Positions 43,351-51,144 of a stretch of DNA of 64,000 nucleotides are shown here, one piece after another. The DNA is from Streptacidiphilus sp041262525 (GTDB lineage: Bacteria > Actinomycetota > Actinomycetes > Streptomycetales > Streptomycetaceae). The notes under the pieces are model-generated. The model saw only the letters and a program-made list of their open reading frames with translations. It ran no database searches and was not told the DNA's origin. A program made the translations under genes and the position numbers. Location: assembly GCF_041262525.1 (NCBI RefSeq), contig NZ_JBGCCK010000004.1:186001-250000 (forward strand), in the 5' to 3' direction. Within the stretch, counting starts at the first letter, position 1. Each line of letters opens with the position of its first letter.

Positions 43351-45210
43351 TTACTCGACCGTCACCGACTTCGCCAGGTTGCGCGGCTGGTCCACCTCGT
43401 GGCCCTTCGCCGTGGCCAGCTCGCACGCGAACACCTGCAGCGGCACCGTCGCGACCAGCGGCTGCAGCAGCGTCGGGGTCTGCGGGATGCGGACCAGGTG
43501 GTCGGCGTAGGGAACGACCGCCTCGTCGCCCTCCTCCGCGATCACGATGGTCCTGGCGCCGCGCGCACGGATCTCCTGGATGTTGGAGACGATCTTGTCG
43601 TGCAGCACCGAGCGCCCGCGCGGCGAGGGGACGACCACGACGACTGGCAGCCCCTCCTCGATCAGCGCGATCGGACCGTGCTTCAGCTCGCCCGCCGCGA
43701 AGCCCTCGGCGTGCATGTAGGCGAGCTCCTTGAGCTTGAGCGCGCCCTCCAGGGCCACCGGATAGCCGACGTGCCGGCCCAGGAACAGCACCGACTTCGC
43801 GTCCGCCAGCGAGCGCGCGAGCTCGCGCACCGGCTCCATGGTCGTAAGCACCTGCTCGACCTGACGCGGCGCGTCGGCGAGCTGGCGGATCACCTCGAAG
43901 ATCTCGTCGCCCCACTTGGTGCCGCGCACCTGACCCAGGTAGAGGGCGACCAGGTAGCAGGCGACCAGCTGGGTCAGGAACGCCTTGGTCGAGGCGACCG
44001 CGACCTCGGGGCCGGCGTGTGTGTAGAGCACGGCGTCCGACTCGCGCGGGATGGTCGAGCCGTTGGTGTTGCAGATCGCCAGGACCTTCGCGCCCTGCTC
44101 GCGCGCGTGACGCAGCGCCATCAGGGTGTCCATGGTCTCGCCCGACTGCGAGATGGCGATGACCAGCGTCTGCGCGTCCAGGATCGGGTCCCGGTAGCGG
44201 AACTCGGAGGCGACCTCGACCTCGCAGGGGATGCGGGTCCAGTGCTCGATCGCGTACTTCGCGATCAGCCCGGCGTGGAACGCGGTGCCGCAGGCGACGA
44301 TGACGACCTTGTCGACCTCGCGCAGCACCGAATGGTCGATGCGCAGCTCGTCGAGCGTCAGCGAGCCGTTCGCGTCGATCCGGCCCAGCAGCGTGTTGGC
44401 GACGGCCTCCGGCTGCTCGGCGATCTCCTTGAGCATGAAGTAGTCGTAGCCGCCCTTCTCGGCGGCCGACGCGTCCCAGTCGACGTGGTACTCGCGGAAC
44501 TCGCCGGGCTTGCCGTAGAAGTCGGTGACCGTGACGCCCTCACGCCGCAGCTCGACGACCTGGTCCTGCCCGAGCTCTATGGCCTCGCGCGTGTGCGCGA
44601 TGAACGCGGCGACGTCGGAGGCGAGGAAGTTCTCGCCCTCGCCGCGCCCGACGACGAGTGGCGAGTTGCGCCGCGCGCCGACGACCACGTCCGGCGCGTC
44701 CGCGTGCACGGCGACCAGGGTGAACGCGCCGTCCAGCTGACGGCAGACGGCGCGCATGGCCTCGGCGAGGTCCACGGCTCCGCCCTGCGCGTCCACCGCT
44801 TCGCCGAGCAGGTGCGCGACGACCTCGGTGTCGGTCTCGGAGGCGAGCACGTGACCGCGCTCGGAGAGCTCCAGCCGCAGCCGGGCGAAGTTCTCGATGA
44901 TCCCGTTGTGCACGACCGCGACCTTGCCCGCGCCGCCCACGTGGGGGTGCGCGTTGGCATCGGTCGGACCGCCGTGGGTGGCCCAACGGGTGTGACCGAT
45001 CCCGACTGTGCCCTCAGCCAGGGGGGTCTCGGCCAGCAGCGCCTCGAGGTTGGCGAGCTTGCCTGCCTTCTTCGCGACCGCGAGGTCGCCTTCGGGGGTC
45101 TGAACGGCGACACCGGCCGAGTCATATCCCCGGTATTCCAGACGACGCAGCCCGGACAGCACAACGTCCAGGGCGGGCTGCGCGCCCACGTAACCAACAA
45201 TTCCGCACAT
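43351..45210 (-). CDS. glmS: Glutamine-fructose-6-phosphate aminotransferase
   Basis: A 619-residue enzyme making glucosamine 6-phosphate for peptidoglycan. The amidotransferase nucleophile is Cys2 (MCGIVGYVGAQ); HTRWATHGGPTDANAHPH and HNGIIENF follow. Two SIS domains contain VIVACGTAFHAGLIAKY and SGETMDTLMALRHA; the end is QPRNLAKSVTVE. No glmS riboswitch is visible, as expected outside Firmicutes. Together with glmM in this window it supplies the UDP-GlcNAc pathway. Confidence 0.97.
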   Translation of the reverse strand: MCGIVGYVGAQPALDVVLSGLRRLEYRGYDSAGVAVQTPEGDLAVAKKAGKLANLEALLAETPLAEGTVGIGHTRWATHGGPTDANAHPHVGGAGKVAVVHNGIIENFARLRLELSERGHVLASETDTEVVAHLLGEAVDAQGGAVDLAEAMRAVCRQLDGAFTLVAVHADAPDVVVGARRNSPLVVGRGEGENFLASDVAAFIAHTREAIELGQDQVVELRREGVTVTDFYGKPGEFREYHVDWDASAAEKGGYDYFMLKEIAEQPEAVANTLLGRIDANGSLTLDELRIDHSVLREVDKVVIVACGTAFHAGLIAKYAIEHWTRIPCEVEVASEFRYRDPILDAQTLVIAISQSGETMDTLMALRHAREQGAKVLAICNTNGSTIPRESDAVLYTHAGPEVAVASTKAFLTQLVACYLVALYLGQVRGTKWGDEIFEVIRQLADAPRQVEQVLTTMEPVRELARSLADAKSVLFLGRHVGYPVALEGALKLKELAYMHAEGFAAGELKHGPIALIEEGLPVVVVVPSPRGRSVLHDKIVSNIQEIRARGARTIVIAEEGDEAVVPYADHLVRIPQTPTLLQPLVATVPLQVFACELATAKGHEVDQPRNLAKSVTVE

Positions 45211-45328
45211 CGCCCCAGCTTAGAGCTCCGGCTCGGACACGTGCGCGAGGTGCAACCCTCGTCACACGTTTATAAGGTGCATATGGATCAGACCATATGA
45301 AAGAGGGCACAGCCTGAAGGCCGACCTC

Positions 45329-45439
45329 GTGCTGGCGAAGGTCCGCCACGACCAGTACCTGAAGTTCGTCTGGCCGCTGCTGGCCATCCTCTTCATCCTG
45401 ATCTGCGCGTTCGTCGGCCTCGGCGCCACGATGAGCTAG
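45329..45439 (+). pseudogene. 36-codon transporter-like fragment
   Basis: The frame from GTG 45329 to TAG 45439 encodes a single membrane helix preceded by KVRHDQYLKFVWPLLAILF. The pattern resembles the C-terminal end of YfcC/DcuC-type carboxylate permeases, but nothing upstream encodes the rest; the nearest ATG frame (45297) stops after six codons. It is either a decayed transporter remnant or a small membrane peptide. GAAGG lies about nine bases before the GTG. It sits in a 358-base gap between glmS and an SDR gene that otherwise holds the glmS promoter and repeat copy 7. Confidence 0.4.
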
Positions 45440-45455
45440 TTCTGCGCAGCGGGCG

Positions 45456-45562
45456 AGTTGCAACACCTCAGGGGCGCGAGGAACTGCGCGACAAGCCACC
45501 CTGTGCGGGTGTGTCCCCGAACGCGCAGGGCCATCCGCACAGGGTGGTCTCTCGCGCCCCCA
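45456..45562 (+). repeat. Dispersed inverted repeat, copy 7 (short right arm)
   Basis: Left arm AGGGGCGCGAGGAACTGCGC is complete; the right arm has only CTCGCGCCCCC. The inner stem CCACCCTGTGCGG / CCGCACAGGGTGG is perfect, and the core CGAACGCGCAGGGCCATCCG is present. It ends seven bases past the SDR stop codon as transcribed. Confidence 0.9.
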
Positions 45563-45568
45563 ACGGCC

Positions 45569-46330
45569 CTACCGGGCCGTCATGCGGAGGGCACCGTCCA
45601 TGCGGATGGTCTCGCCGTTGAGGTAGTCGTGCTCGGTGATCATCGTGACCAGGCGGGCGAACTCCTCCGGCCGGGCCAGCCGCTGCGGGAACGTGACGCT
45701 CGCGCCGAGCCCCGCGCGGACCTCGTCGCTGAAGCCCGCCATCATCGGGGTGTCCACGATCCCCGGCGCAACGGTCACCACGCGGATGCCGTACTGCGCC
45801 AGGTCCCGCGCGGCCGTGATGGTCATGCCCGCCACACCGGCCTTCGACGCCGCGTAAGCGATCTGCCCGACCTGGGCCTCGAACGCCGCGATGGACGCGG
45901 TGTTGACGATCAGTCCGCGCTGGCCGTTCGCGTCCGGCTCGTGCCGGGCGATCGCCTCGGCGGCCAGCCGCATCACGTTGAAGGTGCCGAGCAGGTTGAC
46001 CTTGAGAACCGTGTGGAAGAGGTCCAGGTCGTGCGGGCCGCCACGGCCGAGCACGCGGGCGGAGGGGGCGATCCCCGCGCAGTTGACGGCCAGCCGCAGC
46101 TCCGCGCCGTCGTCGTCGATGCGGGCGAGCGCCTCGCGCACCGGCGCGTCCTCGGTGACGTCGGCGGCGAGCAGGGTGACGCCGTCCGGCTGGACCCCCG
46201 CCGCGGCCACGGCCTTGTCCAGGTCCAGGCCGTAGACGGTGGCGCCGCGCGCGGCGAGAGCCGCTGCCGTCGCCGCGCCCAGGCCTGACGCGGCACCGGT
46301 GACCAGCGCGGCGGATCCGGCGATGTCCAT
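45569..46330 (-). CDS. SDR-family 3-hydroxyacyl-CoA dehydrogenase-like protein
   Basis: A 253-residue short-chain dehydrogenase. NAD motif ALVTGAASGLGAATAAALA, catalytic Ser in NTASIAAFE, and Tyr/Lys in YAASKAGV. The sequence order resembles the HSD10/3-hydroxy-2-methylbutyryl-CoA dehydrogenase group. It follows an acyl-CoA dehydrogenase gene by 28 nt, so a shared role in fatty or branched-chain acyl-CoA breakdown is likely. Confidence 0.88.
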   Translation of the reverse strand: MDIAGSAALVTGAASGLGAATAAALAARGATVYGLDLDKAVAAAGVQPDGVTLLAADVTEDAPVREALARIDDDGAELRLAVNCAGIAPSARVLGRGGPHDLDLFHTVLKVNLLGTFNVMRLAAEAIARHEPDANGQRGLIVNTASIAAFEAQVGQIAYAASKAGVAGMTITAARDLAQYGIRVVTVAPGIVDTPMMAGFSDEVRAGLGASVTFPQRLARPEEFARLVTMITEHDYLNGETIRMDGALRMTAR

Positions 46331-46358
46331 GGGTCTCCTCGAAGAGTGCTGTCGGATG

Positions 46359-47516
46359 TCAGTGGGCCAGCTGACGGCTGATCACCAGCCGCTGGATCTG
46401 ATTGGTCCCCTCGAAGATCTGCATGATCTTCGCCTCGCGCATGTAGCGCTCGACCGGGAAGTCGCGGGTGTAGCCGTAGCCGCCCAGCACCTGAACGGCG
46501 TCCGTGGTGACCTTCATCGCGGCGTCCGTGGCGATCAGCTTGGCGACGCTGGCCTGACGGCTGAACGGGCGGCCGAGATCGCGGCGGCGGGCGGCGTCGA
46601 GGTAGGTGGCGCGGGCCGAGTCGACCGCGGCCGCCATGTCGGCGAGCAGAAAGCCGAGACCCTGGTGGTCGACGATCTTCCGGCCGAAGGTGGAGCGCTC
46701 GTTGGCGTAGGCGACCGCGGCGTCCAGCGCGGCCTGGGCGAGCCCGGTGGCGCAGGCCGCGATGCCCAGTCGGCCGCTGTCGAGGGCGCTGAACGCGATC
46801 TGCAGGCCCTGGCCCTCCGTGCCGATCAGGCGGTCCGCGTCGATCACCGCGCCGTCCCACATGGCCGAGGTGGTCGGGACCGCCTGGAGCCCCATCTTCT
46901 CCTCCGGCTTGCCGAAGCTCAGGCCCTCGACGGCGCCCGGGGCCAGGAAGCAGGAGATGCCGCGGCTTCCCGGAGCGGTCCGCGCGAAGAGGGCGTAGAA
47001 GTCGGCCTTGCCGCCGTGCGTGATCCACGCCTTGTTGCCGGTGATCCGGTAGCCGGTCAGCTCGCCGCCGGCGTCCGTGACCTGCTCCGCCTTGCAGGTC
47101 AGGGCCGCGGCGTCGGAGCCTGCCTGCGGCTCGGAGAGGCTGTAGCCGCCGATGAGCTCGCCGCCGAGCATGGCGGGCAGCCAGCGCTCCTTCTGCGCGT
47201 CGGTGCCGAAGGCGTTGACCGGGTGGCAGGCGAGGGTGTGCACGCTGGTGGCCACCGCGACGGCGGCCCACCTGCTCGCCAGCTCCTCCAGGACCTGCAG
47301 GTAGACCTCGTACGGCTGCTCGCCGCCGCCGAACTCCTCCGCGTAGGGGAGCCCCAGCAGGCCGGCCCGGCCGAGGGTGGCGAAGAGGCCCTCCGGATAG
47401 ATCTCGCCGCGCTCGTGTTCATCGGCCTTGGGCGCGAGCTCCTTGTCGGCGAGCTCCCGGGTCAGCGCGATCAGGTCCTCCGCCTCCGAGGTGGGCAGCA
47501 GACGGTCAACGGGCAT
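46359..47516 (-). CDS. Acyl-CoA dehydrogenase
   Basis: A 385-residue flavoenzyme introducing a 2,3 double bond in acyl-CoA. YSLSEPQAGSDAAAL and YRITGNKAWITHGGKADFY are the FAD/substrate motifs; the catalytic Glu is in MQIFEGTNQIQRLVISRQL. GGGAG lies six bases before the ATG at 47516 (MPVDRLLPTSEAEDL). First gene of a two-gene unit with the SDR; a TetR gene is divergent 81 bp away with a palindrome in between. Confidence 0.94.
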   Translation of the reverse strand: MPVDRLLPTSEAEDLIALTRELADKELAPKADEHERGEIYPEGLFATLGRAGLLGLPYAEEFGGGEQPYEVYLQVLEELASRWAAVAVATSVHTLACHPVNAFGTDAQKERWLPAMLGGELIGGYSLSEPQAGSDAAALTCKAEQVTDAGGELTGYRITGNKAWITHGGKADFYALFARTAPGSRGISCFLAPGAVEGLSFGKPEEKMGLQAVPTTSAMWDGAVIDADRLIGTEGQGLQIAFSALDSGRLGIAACATGLAQAALDAAVAYANERSTFGRKIVDHQGLGFLLADMAAAVDSARATYLDAARRRDLGRPFSRQASVAKLIATDAAMKVTTDAVQVLGGYGYTRDFPVERYMREAKIMQIFEGTNQIQRLVISRQLAH

Positions 47517-47542
47517 CGGGGCTCCCAAAGCGGTACTCAGAG

Positions 47543-47558
47543 CGGTACGTCAGTACCG
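47543..47558. promoter_or_regulatory. Palindromic operator between acyl-CoA dehydrogenase and TetR genes
   Basis: CGGTAC-GTCA-GTACCG, a perfect 6-4-6 inverted repeat with an extra half site CGGTAC at 47531. It is 27 bp upstream of the dehydrogenase start and 40 bp from the TetR start. Confidence 0.7.
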
Positions 47559-47597
47559 AATAGCGTAGCGCCAAAGCCGCCCTGGGATAATGCCCAG

Positions 47598-48218
47598 GTG
47601 ATCGAGACTTCCGACAAGGTCGGACCGAAGCAGACCGGCCGTGGCGCCGCCCGCCGGTCCGAGTTGTTCGAGTCCCTGGTGGCCCTGCTCACCCAAGAGG
47701 GTTTCGCCCACCTCACCCTCGACGACCTGGCCGCGCGGCTGCACTGCTCCAAGCGCACCCTCTACGGGCTCGCGGGCAGCAAGGAGCAGCTCGTCCGGGC
47801 CGTGGTGGTGCACTTCTTCCGGCACGCGACCGTGCGGGTGGAGGCGGCGCTCGCCGCCGAGACCGGCACCGCCGACCGGCTGGCCGCGTATCTGCGCGCC
47901 GTCGCGGCGGAGCTCGCCCCACTGTCGCCCCGGTTCTTCGAGGACGTGGCCGGGTTCGAGCCGGCGGCGGAGGTCTACTCGCGCAACACGCGGGCCGCCG
48001 CGCACCGGGTCGAGCAGCTGATCGAGGAGGGGGTGGCCGCCGGGGAGTTCCGCGACGTGCACATCGCCTTCGCGGCGGACGTCATCGCCTCGGTGATGGT
48101 CCGCATCCAGCAGCGCCAGGTCGCTGCCGCGACGGGCCTCGCCGACGCGGAGGCCTACGCCCACCTGGCGGAACTCCTGCTGCACGGCTTGAGCAGAGGG
48201 GAAGTTGCAGCACGCTAG
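47598..48218 (+). CDS. TetR-family regulator of the divergent acyl-CoA genes
   Basis: A 206-residue regulator. The helix-turn-helix is in FAHLTLDDLAARLHCSKRTLYGLAGSKEQLV (about residues 37-67); the rest is a ligand-binding helical domain with a C-terminal TetR_C-type segment. It is divergent from the acyl-CoA dehydrogenase-SDR pair, so it probably represses them and senses an acyl-CoA. The GTG at 47598 fits the distance to the operator. The last codons (VAAR-stop) come from the outer arm of repeat copy 8. Confidence 0.9.
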   Translation: MIETSDKVGPKQTGRGAARRSELFESLVALLTQEGFAHLTLDDLAARLHCSKRTLYGLAGSKEQLVRAVVVHFFRHATVRVEAALAAETGTADRLAAYLRAVAAELAPLSPRFFEDVAGFEPAAEVYSRNTRAAAHRVEQLIEEGVAAGEFRDVHIAFAADVIASVMVRIQQRQVAAATGLADAEAYAHLAELLLHGLSRGEVAAR

Positions 48219-48364
48219 GGGCGCGAGGCTCTGCTCGATTCACTGCGTGCGCGACAAGCCACCCTGCGAGGTAGAGCACCGAACGCGCAGGGCCATCCGC
48301 ACGCCGGTGGTTTCTCGCGCACGCAGTTGATCGAACAGAGCCCCGCGCCCCTGGATGGTGCAAC
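48204..48364 (+). repeat. Dispersed inverted repeat, copy 8 (long arms)
   Basis: Both arms carry a matching insertion: GCTCTGCTCGATTCACTGCG and CGCAGTTGATCGAACAGAGC, paired apart from two mismatches and a G-U. Core GAACGCGCAGGGCCATCCGC. It supplies the stop codon of the TetR gene and lies between two convergent TetR genes. Confidence 0.92.
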
Positions 48365-48445
48365 TGACGGTCCTTCGGAAAACGGCCACGTCGACATCCT
48401 CCGCGAACTCGCCGACGGGCACGGGCTCCTGACAGCGCGCGGCCG

Positions 48446-49009
48446 TCAGCCCCCTGCGGCGGGCCGACCCCAGGAGCGAAGCGCAGCGTCGAGCGCGGAG
48501 AGCGCCGCGTGCCAGGAGTCGTCGATCGGGCGCTCCGCGCGGAAGCCCCAGCTTGCCTCGAAGACCGCCCAGCCGTGGAACGTACTGCGCAGCAGCCGCG
48601 CCGCGTCGATCGCGGCCGCCTGGTTCAGGTCGTAGCCGCGGAAGAGCGCGGCGCACGCCGCGACGATCCCGGTCGCTCCCTCGGAGGGCACCGGCAACTG
48701 CGTGGCCGCGTAGCGGCCCGGGTGGGCGAGGGCGAAGCGCCGGTACGCGTCGCCGAAGGCGAACAGCGCGTCCTTGCCCGCGCGGCCGGCGATCGCGTCC
48801 GAGAGCAGCGCGGCGAACTCCCCCGCCGACAGCGCGGCGACCCGCTCGCGCAGCGCGGCCAGGCTGCGGACGTGCGCGTAGAGGCTCGCGTCGGCGACGC
48901 CGAAGCTCCGTGCCACCGCCGCGACGGTGATCTTCTCCAGTCCGACCTCGTCCGCGAGGTCCGCAGCCGCCCGTGTCACCCGGTCGGCGGTCAAGCCCGC
49001 CCGAGCCAT
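48446..49009 (-). CDS. TetR-family regulator (WHG-domain type)
   Basis: A 187-residue regulator. The helix-turn-helix is in LEKITVAAVARSFGVADASLYAHVRSLAALRERVA; the C-terminal domain contains LLRSTFHGWAVFEASWGF, typical of the TetR_C_33/WHG group. GGAGG precedes the ATG at 49009. It is divergent from an FBP-domain gene 70 bp away with a palindrome between, so it probably controls that gene and itself. Ligand unknown. Confidence 0.9.
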   Translation of the reverse strand: MARAGLTADRVTRAAADLADEVGLEKITVAAVARSFGVADASLYAHVRSLAALRERVAALSAGEFAALLSDAIAGRAGKDALFAFGDAYRRFALAHPGRYAATQLPVPSEGATGIVAACAALFRGYDLNQAAAIDAARLLRSTFHGWAVFEASWGFRAERPIDDSWHAALSALDAALRSWGRPAAGG

Positions 49010-49045
49010 CGCCGCCACCTCCAACCTAGTCTGCTAATTGATTTG

Positions 49046-49060
49046 CCTAGGGCTCCTAGG
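49046..49060. promoter_or_regulatory. Palindromic operator in the TetR/FBP divergent promoter
   Basis: CCTAGG-GCT-CCTAGG, extended to TTTG...GAAA on the outside, centred between the TetR start (49009) and the FBP gene start (49080). Confidence 0.75.
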
Positions 49061-49079
49061 AAACCTTAGCGTCAAGCGC

Positions 49080-49592
49080 ATGGAGAAGCTCACCGAAAAC
49101 GACATCCGCGCCTCGTTCGTCAACTGCACCAAGGGCGAGGCCACGCGCCTCCACATCCCGCACGACCTGGACGAACGCCCCTGGGCCCAGCTCGACTTCC
49201 TCGGCTGGCGCGATCCCGGCGCGCCGGACCGCTGCGCGCTGGTCGCCCCGCGCCCGGACGGCGCGCTCGTCGGCATCACGCTGCGCTTCCCGCCGCCGCA
49301 GCGCGGCTTTCTGGCCCGCAGCCTCTGCTCGCTCTGCCTGACCACGCACCCGCGCAACGGCGTCTCCCTGCTGACCGCCCGCCGCGCGGGCAGGGCCGGA
49401 CGCGAGGGCAACACCGTCGGCCTCTACATGTGCACGGACCTGGCCTGCTCGCTCTATGTGCGCGGCCTCAAGAAGGCCGAGCCCGGCGCCCGGCTGGACG
49501 AGACGCTCGGCCTGGAGCAGCAGATCGAGCGGCTCGACACCAAGCTGCACGCCTTCCTGGACCTGGTTCTCGACCCGGCCGGCGCCCGCTGA
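49080..49592 (+). CDS. FBP-domain (treble-clef zinc) protein, FusB/FusC-like C-terminal fold
   Basis: A 170-residue protein. The last 110 residues have two cysteine pairs, SLCSLCLTTHPRNGV and LYMCTDLACSLYV, the zinc knuckles of the treble-clef FBP_C domain. This domain occurs in FusB/FusC proteins, which bind elongation factor G and release it from fusidic acid-stalled ribosomes. Here there is no separate N-terminal four-helix FusB domain of usual length, so EF-G binding is a hypothesis. The ATG at 49080 (MEKLTENDIRASFVN) is preferred. The divergent TetR gene suggests inducible expression. Confidence 0.85.
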   Translation: MEKLTENDIRASFVNCTKGEATRLHIPHDLDERPWAQLDFLGWRDPGAPDRCALVAPRPDGALVGITLRFPPPQRGFLARSLCSLCLTTHPRNGVSLLTARRAGRAGREGNTVGLYMCTDLACSLYVRGLKKAEPGARLDETLGLEQQIERLDTKLHAFLDLVLDPAGAR

Positions 49593-49641
49593 GACGAATC
49601 TCTCGCCGCGGATCCCCCGGATCTCGGCAGAGAATAGGACC

Positions 49642-50622
49642 GTGCCAACCACGCTGGAAGCCCACCGCCGCGCTGACGCGTCCCCCTTCGTCGACCTCGA
49701 CCGTGCCGACTGGAGCGCGCTCCACGAGCGCACGCCGCTCCCGCTGACCGCCGCCGAGCTGGAGCGGCTGCGCGGTCTGGGCGACGTGATCGACCTCCAG
49801 GAGGTCCAGGACGTCTACCTGCCGCTCTCCCGTCTGCTCAACCTCTACGTCACGGCGACGGGCCGGCTGCGCGGGGCGCTGAACGACTTCCTGGACAGCA
49901 ACGAGCACACCCACACCCAGGCGGGCACGCCCTTCGTCATCGGCGTGGCCGGCTCGGTCGCGGTCGGCAAGTCGACCACCGCCCGCCTGCTCCAGGCCAT
50001 GCTGGCCCGCTGGCCCGAGCACCCCCGGGTGGAGCTGGTCACCACGGACGGCTTCCTGCTGCCCAACGCGGAGCTGCGCCGCCGCGGCCTGATGTCCCGC
50101 AAGGGCTTTCCCGAGTCCTACGACCGCCGGGCGCTGACGCGCTTCGTCGCGGACATCAAGTCGGGCAAGCCCGAGGTCAGCGCGCCGGTCTACTCGCACC
50201 TGGTCTACGACATCGTCCCCGACGAGCGGCTGACGGTCCGCCGCCCCGACATCCTGATCGTCGAGGGCCTGAACGTGCTGCAACCCGCCCTGCCGGGGCA
50301 GGACGGGCGCACGCGAGTCGCGGTGGCGGACTTCTTCGACTTCTCCATCTACGTCGACGCCCGCGCGGACGACATCGAGAGCTGGTACCTCCAGCGCTTC
50401 CGCAAGCTGCGTGAGACGGCGTTCCAGAACCCCGACTCCTACTTCCGCCGCTACGCGGAGGTCTCCGAGCCGGAGGCGCTCGACTACGCCCGCCACCTCT
50501 GGCGCACGATCAACCGCCCCAACCTCGTCGAGAACGTCGCTCCCACCCGCGGCCGCGCGGACCTCATCCTCCGCAAGGGCGTCGACCACAAGGTCCAGCG
50601 CGTCCGCCTCCGCAAGCTCTAG
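49642..50622 (+). CDS. coaA: Pantothenate kinase, type I
   Basis: A 326-residue kinase catalysing the first step of coenzyme A synthesis. The P-loop is IGVAGSVAVGKSTTARLLQ; VTTDGFLLPNAEL, RKGFPESYDRRAL, PVYSHLVYDIVPDE and VEGLNVLQ are conserved family segments. Residues near the P-loop are those that permit feedback inhibition by CoA in type I enzymes. The GTG at 49642 has AGGA immediately upstream. Its end overlaps the convergent membrane protein gene by four bases. Confidence 0.95.
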   Translation: MPTTLEAHRRADASPFVDLDRADWSALHERTPLPLTAAELERLRGLGDVIDLQEVQDVYLPLSRLLNLYVTATGRLRGALNDFLDSNEHTHTQAGTPFVIGVAGSVAVGKSTTARLLQAMLARWPEHPRVELVTTDGFLLPNAELRRRGLMSRKGFPESYDRRALTRFVADIKSGKPEVSAPVYSHLVYDIVPDERLTVRRPDILIVEGLNVLQPALPGQDGRTRVAVADFFDFSIYVDARADDIESWYLQRFRKLRETAFQNPDSYFRRYAEVSEPEALDYARHLWRTINRPNLVENVAPTRGRADLILRKGVDHKVQRVRLRKL

Positions 50623-51056
50623 CCCTGTGCGGGGGCCTGCGGGGCGGGCGCCTGCGGCACGGGCGGGAACTGGTCGTACGGCTGCGCCACCGGCTGCGCG
50701 GCGTACGGCGCGTCGGGCTGCGGCATCGGCTGCTGGGGCATGTACGCCTGCGGCGCGGTCAGGCGGGCGGCATCGGTCTGGCGTCGCGAGTTCATCGACT
50801 TGAAGAAGTTGGCGATCAGCACGACCGGCAGGATGAACACCTTGAAGATGATCCAGTAGGTGCCGCCAGTGAAGATGAAGCCCAAATAGAAGCCGTAGCC
50901 GACGAAGGCCAGGCCGACCAGCACGTTGAAGATCCGCCAGCCGACGCTCTGGCCGCCCGCGTTGATCGCGCTGATGACCAGCATCGCGATTCCGCTGATC
51001 AGCAGGAGGACGACGTAGCTGGAGAAGCCTGGCGAGTTGCTGAAGTCGATGTTCAC
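50619..51056 (-). CDS. Membrane protein with Pro/Gln-rich tail, unknown function
   Basis: A 145-residue protein with three hydrophobic helices (about residues 14-32, 43-65, 67-85) and a cytoplasmic or external Pro/Gln/Ala-rich tail (AYMPQQPMPQPDAPYAAQPV). The start is GTG at 51056. No family recognised. Similar low-complexity tails are common in streptomycete membrane proteins. Monocistronic by context, convergent with coaA. Confidence 0.78.
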   Translation of the reverse strand: MNIDFSNSPGFSSYVVLLLISGIAMLVISAINAGGQSVGWRIFNVLVGLAFVGYGFYLGFIFTGGTYWIIFKVFILPVVLIANFFKSMNSRRQTDAARLTAPQAYMPQQPMPQPDAPYAAQPVAQPYDQFPPVPQAPAPQAPAQG

Positions 51057-51144
51057 GGCGGGAACCCCCGTATAAAGATCGGATAAGCGTCTCCGGTGAG
51101 ACGATCGGGGACGCTATCCGATCCCGTTCCCTCGTGTCATCCCT

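Noticed and set aside
45211..45328. glmS riboswitch-ribozyme upstream of glmS
   Set aside because: No conserved ribozyme core is visible, the spacer is short, and the element is not expected in this phylum.
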